Below are positions 12,029 to 20,769 of a stretch of 29,215 nucleotides of DNA, in pieces. The stretch comes from Ceratorhiza oryzae-sativae. Its lineage: Eukaryota; Basidiomycota; Agaricomycetes; Cantharellales; Ceratobasidiaceae. The stretch spans positions 1-29,215 of the forward strand of contig JARWMV010000230.1 of the NCBI GenBank assembly GCA_030998015.1, given 5' to 3'. The translations under genes were made by a program, and so were the position numbers. The notes beneath the pieces were generated by a model that was not told the origin of the DNA, searched no databases, and was given only the letters and a program-made list of their open reading frames with translations. Position 1 is the stretch's first letter, and each line of letters opens with the position of its first letter.

Positions 12029-12065
12029 CACGTGATCTACCGTGCGCCGCACGGTAGATCACATG
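12029..12065. repeat. 37-bp palindrome, copy 1
   Basis: Two 18-bp arms (cacgtgatctaccgtgcg and its reverse complement) flank a single central C. One base of the right outer arm differs (catg for cgtg). It lies just after the first fold-back repeat. Confidence 0.9.
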
Positions 12066-12069
12066 ATCA

Positions 12070-12334
12070 ATTCCCACAACATTGAAGCATATGGGCTCCT
12101 TGGTTATATGAAATGCACAGTACATATAACATGTTATATACCATTCAATTCCAAATTTCAAGGAGAATCTGAATATGGCAAAATCGTCATTTATATCTGT
12201 ACTTGTGATGGATGGATAGTTAATTTGTGAGATTTGATTGTTATGAAAAGTGAGAAAAGTCATCATTTTTCCAAGAATACACTTGTTGGATATATGTGTC
12301 AATTGGAGCATGAGTTTTCCTTACTTGGGGGAAA
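12070..12334. other. Unassigned stretch between palindrome copy 1 and the TTAGG-bearing repeats
   Basis: The sequence is AT-rich. A 62-codon open frame starting inside the palindrome has no supporting features. Nothing else was recognised. Confidence 0.5.
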
Positions 12335-12336
12335 TC

Positions 12337-12376
12337 TTAGGTTAGGTGGAGCGAGGAGACGTGAGTGCGAGGGTTT
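12337..12376 (+). repeat. TTAGG-linked direct repeat, copy 1
   Basis: It begins TTAGGTTAGGTGGAGCGAGG and continues gagacgtgagtgcgag. It is nearly identical to the copies at 12967-13010 and 13022-13064. It marks the left end of a segment of about 630 bp bounded by the same repeat in the same orientation. Confidence 0.75.
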
Positions 12377-12423
12377 AGGTTAGCAGACATGATAGGAGAG
12401 GGCAGGTTAGGTAAATCCTAGCT

Positions 12424-12492
12424 ACCTGGGACACCACCAGGACACCCCCTAGGATACTCCCCAGGACACTCCCTAGGACACCCCCCAGGGCA
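12424..12492 (+). repeat. C-rich minisatellite
   Basis: Tandem variants of CCTAGGACACTCCCCAGGACAC run for about 70 bp. Units alternate between ccaggacac and cctaggacac joined by C-runs. Confidence 0.75.
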
Positions 12493-12554
12493 CAATGGAT
12501 GGAACCATCCATGAGCAACCCCCACACATGAGAGAGCAGGTGCAAGGCACCTGT

Positions 12555-12587
12555 GTGAAGTGCACATACACCGTACATGCACTTCAC
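12555..12587. repeat. Perfect 10-bp inverted repeat (hairpin)
   Basis: gtgaagtgca at 12555-12564 is perfectly inverted as tgcacttcac at 12578-12587 around a 13-base loop. No T-run follows, so it is not a typical terminator. Its role is unknown. Confidence 0.6.
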
Positions 12588-12589
12588 TG

Positions 12590-12966
12590 GGGATCACATA
12601 TGTATGTGCAGATGAATCTAAGACAAACAAACACTCATTTGTGGATTATACATATACTATACACACAGTTTAGTAATGCATCAAAGTGGAATGAGTGGGT
12701 ACTTGAGGTACTTGAGTGGCAGTCTGTGTACAACATATGGCATACACAACAGGCACATACGGGCACTGCCAAGCCTGTATGGTACATGATATGCAGAGCC
12801 AAAATATACCTGGAGAAAAACATATATGCATCTCTCACTCATAGAATCCATGCACAACCTCTCATAACCTCTCATACACTCCATGTTGGCAGATTTCAGT
12901 CCCCTTGCCCTATTGTTCTGTTAGAAGCAGACAATGAGCCCAGCATTTGGCTCACCATCAGCATGC
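12590..12966. other. Unassigned stretch, no convincing gene
   Basis: A 176-codon open frame runs from 12495 to 13025 on the plus strand. It begins next to the minisatellite, ends inside the TTAGG repeat and has no recognisable domain. It is treated as fortuitous or as a decayed remnant. Confidence 0.4.
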
Positions 12967-13064
12967 TTAGGTTAGGTGGAGCAAGGAGACGTGAGTGCGA
13001 GCGGAGCGAGTTTAGGTTAGGTTAGGTTAGGTGGAGCGAGGAGACGTGAGTGCGAGCGGAGCGA
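12967..13064 (+). repeat. TTAGG-linked direct repeat, copies 2 and 3, with a (TTAGG) run
   Basis: Two nearly identical copies of the repeat first seen at 12337 lie at 12967-13010 and 13022-13064. They are joined by three to four uninterrupted TTAGG units (about 13011-13031). After the third copy gcgagc-type units continue to about 13085. Confidence 0.8.
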
Positions 13065-13085
13065 GCACGAGCGGCGACGAGCGGA

Positions 13086-13634
13086 AGAAAGGCTAAGAAC
13101 TCCTAGGTAATTACCCGGGAGAGACTTTCGTAGATACTCATCAGAGCCCTTCCACTGTGTCTTTTTATGCCATGGCAGACGAACATGCCACGTCATTGGT
13201 GTGAGAAACGCCAAGGAAGAAGACTTAACCGAACAAAGGAGAAGAACAGCTGACTGATCCTGACCGCATGGTAACCGTCCATGTGATCACTCCTCCACAC
13301 GACTGGCCAATCAGGGGGAGACACCTGACCAGCGCCAAGAACCGTCAAGGTCCGAACCGAGCTGATCCGTGTGAAGCCGAGGCTCCCACGGACTCGGCGA
13401 TCCGAGGATCAACCGGCCGAGGGCTCAACTCAACTCCACCCGGACCCTGCCCGGTGAACCCTGAGGGTTCTCAAAGCGCCAGAACAGGCGCTCAGACCCT
13501 GAGGACCGAGAGGTGCCTGACTAAGTGACCAGGGATTTGTAATATACCCTGAGTCACGTGACACTTAGTCAGCTAGAGAGTAAAGGACAAGTCATCCAAG
13601 ATGACTAATCCTCCCTTAACCGTTACCTAATCTG
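13086..13634. other. Gene-poor stretch of higher GC, possible LTR or element remnant
   Basis: Base composition shifts towards higher GC against its surroundings. It contains a perfect GTCACGTGAC site near 13554. The C-rich middle part and the short AT-rich TATA-like stretch before it (about 13537-13545) recall a solo LTR, but no TG...CA ends or target duplication could be set. Confidence 0.25.
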
Positions 13635-13780
13635 GTTATAGAGAGGAAATCAGTTGAAAATCTGTGGAAATTTTCGAATATCTCAAGGGCCTATGATTGG
13701 ATTGGGCTGCAATTTTGCCAGCACATAGACATCACACATGCGCACCTAGCCACAAATTTTCAGCCCAATTGGAGCTGTCT
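13635..13780. repeat. Fold-back repeat, copy 2
   Basis: Similar over its length to 11872-12020. The inverted arms are clearer here: ggattgggctgcaattttgc near 13697-13716 pairs with caaattttcagcccaattgg near 13756-13775, around a core of about 40 bp. It has no coding capacity. Confidence 0.6.
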
Positions 13781-13955
13781 CATTGCCACATGGAATCGAC
13801 TATGAACTGGAGTCTGCACCAAGTAGACAGATCAAATGTGTGTGCACAAGGGGCTCAATGAATTAATGAACACATCCTATGTAAGGAGGAACAACATGAT
13901 GGCAAATGTTTACTGTGTGGACAGTCAATGTCTCTCCTGTGGTCTTGTGTCTGAT

Positions 13956-13992
13956 CACGTGATCTACCGTGCGCCGCACGGTAGATCACGTG
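13956..13992. repeat. 37-bp palindrome, copy 2
   Basis: Perfect 18-bp arms around one central base; both ends are CACGTG. It is the first of four copies with starts spaced 200, 202 and 196 bp apart. Confidence 0.95.
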
Positions 13993-14155
13993 TAACCAGG
14001 GAGTCCTCACCTTGGTGGACAAATTTTTTTCAAATTTTGCGACAACACTTACACAACAAGTGTAAGAAGACATTGAACCTAGCACAATACAAGACCTTCA
14101 AGGCCCACACATGTTGAGTGTTAGTAACTTTTATTGTCAATGTCAAGTGGCTAGT

Positions 14156-14192
14156 CACGTGACCTACCGTGCGCCGCACGGTAGGTCACGTG
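14156..14192. repeat. 37-bp palindrome, copy 3, with paired substitution
   Basis: The left arm reads gtgacctaccg instead of gtgatctaccg, and the right arm carries the matching change (cggtaggtcac). The palindrome therefore stays perfect despite the substitution. Confidence 0.95.
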
Positions 14193-14357
14193 TGTTGCAG
14201 GTGTTGTTAGGTCGCCACCCAGTAAACAAAGTATAAGAAATACTACAAATAAGTTCTCTCTCAGTAAGTTGAATCATGTGCTGTATCCCATCTGCAACAA
14301 CATGGCCAAAGTTGATTAGTTGGCATTCAATGTTGCCGTCACTGTAGGGTGTCATGT

Positions 14358-14394
14358 CACGTGATCTACCGTGCGCCGCACGGTAGGTCACGTG
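14358..14394. repeat. 37-bp palindrome, copy 4, hybrid arms
   Basis: The left arm is of the GATC type (as in copy 2) and the right arm of the GGTC type (as in copy 3), leaving one mismatch that would be G:T or A:C in a hairpin. The roughly 160-bp spacers after copies 3 and 4 share segments (cacccagt...acaaa; ttcaatgt.gccgtcac). Confidence 0.9.
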
Positions 14395-14553
14395 TGTCGC
14401 TGGTAAGGTCAACACCCAGTGGACAAATTTTGAGTATTGCTATAGATCAGTGCTTGCTTGTCAAATTACATTAACTGTTGGATCCTGCATAGAAAATCAT
14501 GACAGAAGTCATTAATGGGCTTTCAATGTGGCCGTCACCGTCAAGCATCTGAT

Positions 14554-14590
14554 CATGTGATCTACCGTGTGGTGCATGGTAGATCACGTG
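14554..14590. repeat. 37-bp palindrome, copy 5, decayed
   Basis: Differences from the intact form are mainly C-to-T or G-to-A changes at CpG positions (cgtgcgccgcacgg became cgtgtggtgcatgg; cacgtg became catgtg). The outer right CACGTG is kept. Confidence 0.9.
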
Positions 14591-14599
14591 TATTGCTGA

Positions 14600-16296
14600 C
14601 GATGTCCAGCAAAATGCAACAATTCTTTGAATTATGTTCCATCATTGCTTAGGAATGATAATATGCAGCAACAAAAGTTTTGGCTGCATCCAATCCCTTG
14701 GCTGCCCACATATATTGCACACCAAGTAGTGTCACTATGGGTATCAAATCGGCAGTGTTCTCATATGCTACATACAAGACAATACAGACAGTTCTTCTGG
14801 GGTGTACACTCAAACAGGATCAGGGGACAAGATTGAATGCCACATGGAATAGAACAACTCATAGAATCTGTACTTGAGGCATGTTGGCCTGAGGCCACAG
14901 CTAAGAGAAGACACACAATGCTTCAAGGGGAGAAAGGTTATCTTCAGGAGACCTTGAAGCCACCAGCACCTGAAATGATTGAAGTGGTGAAAGTGCTTTT
15001 GATGCATAGAATAGTCAGTTCTTGACTTTTATTAGTGACAAAGCACATGGTTATGGTGAGTTTTGTTATTCTTTCCCCCTTTCTGGCATTCAGGCAACTT
15101 ACCAATTGCCTGCCACAAGTCAACAACATGAAACCCGCACACATGTAAAATACCATTTGGAAGCTCAAATACGTTAGTGCATTACACTGTTCCTTGCATT
15201 CCAATCAAAGTCAGCTATATGTACAGTTTCCCTACTGCCACAATAAATGTGGCAGGGTATGGGAAAATCTGGGTTACCCCTGTATACCAGCATCCTGCTA
15301 TATCTGCAGCTGAGTGATTTGGGGAACAGCAATGGATTCCTACCTCTGCTGCAAGAATCTGGCAAATTGTTCCTCCACATCTTCAAGAGCCTCAAATTCT
15401 CAAAATTATGATGATGACAATGGCAATGTTTAATTTTTTCTACAGCACTAACAGTCTCCAAAGAGCCATAGCACGGTCGCGGCCTGACCATAAGACAAAT
15501 GGCTGGCTATCACCCTGTGCTGGGGATATAGGAACAGCTAGAACTGGTCAAGGCATGAAGCAAGCCCAAGCAAGAGCCTGGAGGCAGCTCACCTAGGTGT
15601 AGAGTGCCATTACTGCATGTACAGAAAACACAGTGTCAGAAACTCATCAAAATCCACTGGGGGTAACACAGTTTAATTGGGTGTAAAGGGGCAATGGAAA
15701 CGGGGTTGTATTGTTGGGGACATTGTGCCAAACTGCACTAGCATAATGGGATCATTATGGATCAACACCTTTCATTACATGCTATTACACCAACACAACA
15801 CCTGCTGTTTCATTTCAGCTCACGTTTATCATGAGAATACATGAGAAACAGAGGGAAACAAACACACTGCAGACTGAGAAATTCCCTTGCTTGGTGATGG
15901 TTTTTGCATCCTAAGACAGGCGATATGTGTTTTGAACCTATTTGATGTACAAGGAAACTGGCCAGGGGGAGGAGAACACTACAATCTGTAACAAATATGT
16001 AAGAATACCAGCATGTATCAAGGAGTATACGCTCTCTGGTTTGAGTTGTTCACCACAGCAGCATGTCTTACCTTCATCAATTTCAATGCCGTCTTGCAAT
16101 TGTTGTTCTCATGTGTGAAAGTATGGCCCATGATTTCTGAATCAAGTTGTGAAATCATGGGCCTTGGGGTTGCAAGAAGACATGGCTATATTCAGTCGAC
16201 AGGAAAATTCAGTTTGTGGGTGTGAAATAGCTGTTCGGCTCGCATGGAACTTGATTTCGAACCTCTAGTCTCTCAGATGCTTCGAGGTCATGATTC
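14600..16296. other. Long stretch without a supported gene
   Basis: A 62-codon plus-strand frame at 14837-15025 has a plausible amphipathic sequence but no splice-consistent extension or promoter. A 105-codon minus-strand frame at 15174-15491 is not supported either. No RNA gene was recognised. Decayed coding sequence is possible but unproven. Confidence 0.4.
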
Positions 16297-17311
16297 ATGC
16301 TTGTAGGTGTTTCCTACCAGATCCAACTCTTCTGTGGGATGATGCTCGCTTACCTGGTTTATTTGCAAGGTCATGCCTCTCATATCTTCATGTCTGGGGC
16401 AGTATTATATCAATAACCTTGTACAGGGATGTTCGCCTGCACATTGGACGGGATCCTGTAAGCATATCCAAGTCCGAAGTAAACTGTAACTTGCAATCAC
16501 TGAGTCACCCTTTGGATGCAGACATAAATCATATGTTTTACCCAGATTCCCCTCTCCCAGATCAGATATTACAGAAGCTGTGATATGCGACAGAATGCCC
16601 TACACAGATCTCCCAAGTTACCTAAATGCCAAAATTGTGGATAAAAAGCTGATTAGCTTGGAGGCCACTGACAGACGCAAGCTTAAGGGCAACAAAACCT
16701 GCAAGCCCCTATTCTACACCTTGCGTCGAGTCAACCATGCTCTCCTGGCCTACTTACTCACAGATAATTCATTACTTGCAGCTATGAACTCTTTGCATGG
16801 GTGTTGTAGCAGCCATGGTGGCAGGTATTGTTCAGGGGTGAATAACTGCAGCGCATCTGAGAAGCTTGGCTCAGTCAACCTAGTCATTCAATTTGGCTCC
16901 AGTGGGGTGGTTCACTGGGATTCAATGGACACAGTATTTGAGTGAGCAGTTTGAGGCCAACCACTGGCCAGCCATCCATACGACAGTATAACTCGGTGCA
17001 TTACATGTATCCATACCTTTAATATAGCTCACATACCCACTTTTGGCTTTTTTTTCGCCTATAGCCAGACAAGGGGGCATGATGGTCGCATATACGATTG
17101 GTGATCACACTCTTGTACTTATAACATACACATGCAACCTTGGAATAGCTGAGGTGAGTGCAATCCGTGATATTACAAGAGCCGTATGTATATCATATAT
17201 CAATCTGTGTTATTCATGCAGATATCGCTACAGCGGGTTCATGACATGCGTGACCCGGCATATTGTCACTTTCAGTGCTTGGCGAACTCGGACCGAATCC
17301 ACCCGTTCTGA
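16297..17311 (+). CDS. Gene H (tentative): small multi-exon orphan protein, about 223 aa
   Basis: A phase-consistent model uses exons 16297-16369, 16427-16457, 16522-16800, 16852-16941, 16987-17006, 17065-17153 and 17222-17311, giving 672 nt and 223 aa. Introns are 45-68 nt. Keeping the 51-nt intron at 16801-16851 also leaves the frame open and would add 17 Cys-rich residues. The core (exon 3) is a basic, well-formed sequence including KKLISLEATDRRKLKGNK. The next part carries strand-like stretches such as SVNLVIQFGSSGVVHW. The 5' end is uncertain because the first ~30 residues are hydrophobic and may lie in the wrong frame or continue upstream. The 20-nt exon is small enough to doubt. No family was recognised. 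It could be a real orphan gene or a decaying fragment. Confidence 0.45.
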
Positions 17312-17631
17312 CTGGCCTATCAAGGTCGAGGAATACTCGATCGCAGTAACCTATCACTTACCAGAATTCATCCAATATATGTCCCAGTTTCGAATCGACA
17401 CACTGGTATACTCATGATTAGGATGGAATAATAAATTCGTGAACGTGCTACAAGCGGTTATCTGAAATGCTGCCCCCCCCCCCCTTCTGCTGCGGAGAAC
17501 AAGCTATTTTTGCTTTCTCCGAGCCCGCTTCTCACTCGCACTTGCATTGTCCTGCGCGTCAGCTTCGGGCTCTCGCCTTTTCACCTGCAAACCATGTTTG
17601 TTTAGTGGCGGCCAATGATCACATTGTTAAT
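17312..17631. other. Short gene-free stretch
   Basis: It contains a C-run near 17470-17483. A 165-codon plus-strand frame starting at 17467 overlaps the tentative minus-strand gene J and looks like composition-driven open frame rather than a gene. Confidence 0.4.
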
Positions 17632-17865
17632 TTACGTACTTTCGTTGGCCTCCCACCTGTCGTCACTGATGATGAGGACGCGGCTGCAGCTAGTAGCTCT
17701 GCCAGGGATGGACCTGGATCGGGCACTAAAGAAAGATATATTAGTAAGTTCATCTTCAGACATGGAAGCGTCATGCTCCTTGCCTGCTACCAGTGTGCCT
17801 CGGGAAGCACCATGAGTGCGATTAGGCTCATCAGCCCATTCGTCGTCAGTGTCCACAGCCGGCAT
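17632..17865 (-). CDS. Gene J (tentative): small acidic protein
   Basis: An ATG at 17865 opens a 77-codon frame with an acidic N-terminus (MPAVDTDDEWADEP). It lies about 36 bp below a strong TATA box, ATATAAAAGG at 17910-17901. A near-perfect branch site and acceptor (CTTACTAATATATCTTTCTTTAG, ending at 17726) lies inside the frame, so a spliced form is likely. One phase-consistent donor (near 17809) would give a C-terminus of Ala/Ser repeats and a basic RPTKVRKL tail. The exact product is unresolved and no family was recognised. Confidence 0.3.
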   Translation of the reverse strand: MPAVDTDDEWADEPNRTHGASRGTLVAGKEHDASMSEDELTNISFFSARSRSIPGRATSCSRVLIISDDRWEANEST

Positions 17866-17900
17866 TGCAGAGGACGCCAGCTCCCAGCCAGTGCAAACGG

Positions 17901-17910
17901 CCTTTTATAT
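17901..17910 (-). promoter_or_regulatory. TATA box of tentative gene J
   Basis: The minus strand reads ATATAAAAGG, a close match to the eukaryotic TATA consensus, about 36 bp before the ATG at 17865 and about 80 bp after the stop of tentative gene I. Confidence 0.45.
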
Positions 17911-17989
17911 TTCGTCTCAAGGTCTCAGGGTCCGATCACAACACGTGTTGCGATCTTCTCATGATGACAATCAGGCAGCAAAAGTGAAT

Positions 17990-18438
17990 CTATTCATCCC
18001 GTGTATTACATCTGAGTTCAATTCCAGCCGCTGTGGCAATAAGGTTCAGTGATCGGATGTGCAGTTTGGACCCAAACAAAGAGGGCAAAAGGGAGAACGC
18101 ACCTAGATCATTCACAGTCGTATCCTTGTCTCCTGGTGCACGAGCCGTCTGTGATTGAGCCATGTCAGCACAACTTTGACCAACGAAGTCTACACCTACA
18201 TCTGCGCTATTTTGGCTCTGAAAGAGCACTCGCGCATGAGCAGGCACAGGACGATGCGCGCGGACTGAGATGGGATTCATCTGTGAAGCAGTGTGGCTGA
18301 ATTAGACCTACGCAACTCACCTAAATCAAGGTTTGGGGCCGGTTGAGACATACAAGTGGCACATGTACATAGTGAAGGGACCACAGGAGTTCCGGTTGTG
18401 GTTGAGGTCGATGCTGAGGTTGGGGGCATATTGGACAT
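17990..18438 (-). CDS. Gene I (tentative): small 106-aa protein, 3 exons
   Basis: Exons on the minus strand are 18438-18321, 18264-18103 and 18030-17990, totalling 321 nt and reading 106 aa to a stop. Introns are 56 and 72 nt, the second with an ACTGAAC branch site 11 nt before CCACAG. A TATAAG box lies about 30 bp above the ATG. The N-terminus is Thr/Ser-rich with a CTCATC cysteine cluster (about residues 24-29), and the rest is low in hydrophobic residues and probably disordered. It is arranged head-to-head with gene G, 462 bp apart. No family was recognised. Confidence 0.45.
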
Positions 18439-18900
18439 GGCAAAAGTGACACAGCTGCAGCTGTTCTTATATGCCCTTGCTGACAAAAGGTGCCTTTGAA
18501 AAAACATTCCCTCACTAGCTCACGTGCTGCAAGTTTGAATGTTAGGAACCACGTGTCAAGCAAGTATCTGACATTCTGGTGCCACGTATGGTCAACCCTT
18601 GTGTTGCAAAGCATAGACAGCCAACATTGAGACCCAGGTATGGGCATACAGGCACATCACCTGATTGCAAACCGGTTCTCCCTGAATCCAATCTTAGCGA
18701 CCGTGGCAAACTGATGCTGGGGTCCATAGGTGATTTGCCCGTGCATATACAGATCCAAACAGAAACACACATCAAAACGTGGGCGTCAAACAAAGGAGCG
18801 TGAGAATATAACAGGGCTTCAGAAAGGGCAACGGCTTGCCTTTTCTCAAATCTGTGTGATCTCACCCCTCCCCCGCAACAAAATCAAATCGTTCATATAC
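18439..18900. promoter_or_regulatory. Divergent intergenic region between tentative gene I and gene G
   Basis: It carries TATAAG on the minus strand at 18471-18466 for gene I and ATATAA on the plus strand at 18806-18811 for gene G, 90-95 bp before its ATG. No other gene is supported here. Confidence 0.4.
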
Positions 18901-19983
18901 ATGCCTCCACAAAGGTCACGTAAGCCCTCTCGACCAGCAGCAGCGCAAGGACCGCCCACTGTGTGGTCCAACGAGCAAGAGAGCTTTGAGGAGTTGTGGC
19001 GAGGCCAGTTTCAGCATGAGTCAAGAAGGAGCCCTGCGGATGAACTAGCTGATCCTCCTGGTATGTTGGAATTTTTGTACATGCCTTTTTGAATGTGATT
19101 CTCAGAGAGTCAACAGAGGTGTTGCGTACAGCAAACAATTTTTGTTTTGTGAATCGTGGTACTTTTATCATGGTGGAATTGGGATCTCTCGATGGTAATC
19201 AGTGGGCTGCCTTCGACATGATTGCCCACATATCACCCTTGGAGACTGGGAATGATCTCTCAGCAATTGCATTATCGGGGTGGTCCCCCCTTCCCAACCA
19301 TATAGGGACTGGCGCTTGGCAGATGGAAACCAAGTACACTCGCGTCCGTGTGCGATGGCCCCTGGCGCTCGATTACACAGAGATGGAGTACAATGGATGG
19401 ACTGTAGTGTGAGTTTTGAGCTCAATCTCAGTGAACATGTTGGACTTGGACTAACTCTCATGAAGTATCCGGTGTGCGTGCATCCGCGACCCAGACACGC
19501 GTACATGTTACCTCCTCCAACTCCCTGACCCCGGGTATTCAGCTGTGTGGAACCGGACTATTGATCGCTGGGTGGGAACCGGTCCCGGCGGGGTGAGAGA
19601 GTTATTACATCCATTTGTCCGGATTCCACTCGAGGGGGCATGCCCGCCGTGGTTCCCACGCTGGGTCATGCACCAGCTCCGCAGATATCATAGTGTGCAG
19701 GAGGAGCGGGAAGAAGATGAGATTAGTGGTACGAGCGGTGGCCTCGGTGGTGCCTGGCGATGGATGACGGCTGCTAAAGCTAGTTTGCTAGACGATGCTG
19801 CTGAGGTATGAGCAATCATAGTAGGCTGTAGTTCCCTCTGACTCTCTTGATTTGCAGCATGAAAGCTTGAGCACAGACATAGACCAGAGAGAGGTGGGAG
19901 ATGAAGGAAGTCAAGCTGGAACGCCATCAAGAAGTGGTCAATCGAGTCCATTGTTTCCAAGCTCCGATATCTCTGATGAGTGA
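18901..19983 (+). CDS. Gene G: orphan protein, 308 aa, 4 exons
   Basis: Exons are 18901-19060, 19108-19408, 19466-19805 and 19858-19983, totalling 927 nt in one frame. Introns are 47, 57 and 52 nt. The first acceptor is the second of two overlapping AGs (CAGAG), the only one that keeps phase. The N-terminus (1-50) is basic and Pro/Ala-rich, starting MPPQRSRKPSRP. Residues ~55-215 form a globular domain rich in Trp (ten or more), with stretches like FIMVELGSLDGNQWAAFDM and LLQLPDPGYSAVWNRTIDRW. The C-terminus (~240-308) is Gly/Ser/acidic and likely disordered. There is no signal peptide or membrane segment. I do not recognise a family. The clean exon joins and composition support a real gene; its role is unknown. 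Confidence 0.75.
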
Positions 19984-20769
19984 AAGATCAGGGCTCATAA
20001 CTGATTGGTCGATTGACCTGTCATTTCAACCCTGGTTTTTGGTGTGTCTATTTAAGAAACAGGATTCCAGAGATTTTTACAATCATCTATTTTGCTCGAA
20101 GTTGTAGAAAAGAAAAACGCAATAATAAAAAAAAAGAAATCAAAATTGAAATCAAAATAGAGAAGGCAGATAACTTTGCTCTGAGAGGTAATCTGGAACT
20201 AGATGAACAGCTATGGAATGTGGGTACCAAGAATGTGCAACAAGGGAAATTTTTCAACGCCCTTGCATGTGTCACGTGTAGCAGGGATTCACTCATCATA
20301 GTGAGAACCTGACCCATGAGAAACTGCTCCCTTTCGTGATCTGGCCACATTTGCTGGAACTTTGGGCATCCCTCTTATAACTCAACTTATTCCCACCACA
20401 TTTCTCTTCAATTCAGGCATGGAAATTCACATTCATTGAATGAAATTTACATGAACTTTGACAATATATTAACAAGGAATGCACAATTGCTGTGCACTGA
20501 ATTGCAGCTGTGTCGCAGACTCGGTGACGTGATAGTGGTACCCCCGGCATGTTCATCAAGAATAACTCACAGCGCAGCACCACTATTAGTTTCCTGGGCA
20601 ACAATGTACATATTCCTCAGAGGCCGTTTACAAGGGGCCTAGCGGTAGAAGCTTGGCTCCAAATGATTTGGGTTCTTACACACGCATTCCATGATACTGT
20701 TTGGCTCTAGAAGGCCATACACTCATTCGGCGGGAGACTCACTTCATCGCGTTGTGTGCTGTGCACAGC
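19984..20769. other. 3' flank of gene G, no gene seen
   Basis: An A-rich run near 20107-20165 (AATAATAAA followed by oligo-A) could serve as a polyadenylation region. Open frames on both strands are short and unsupported. Confidence 0.45.

Noticed and set aside
12495..13025. 176-codon plus-strand frame
   Set aside because: It starts beside a minisatellite, ends within a TTAGG repeat and has no recognisable protein features.
15174..15491. 105-codon minus-strand frame
   Set aside because: No splice extension, promoter or recognisable protein. Length is within chance for this composition.
17467..17964. 165-codon plus-strand frame
   Set aside because: It overlaps tentative gene J and its TATA box in antisense and starts in a C-run. 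No domain was recognised.
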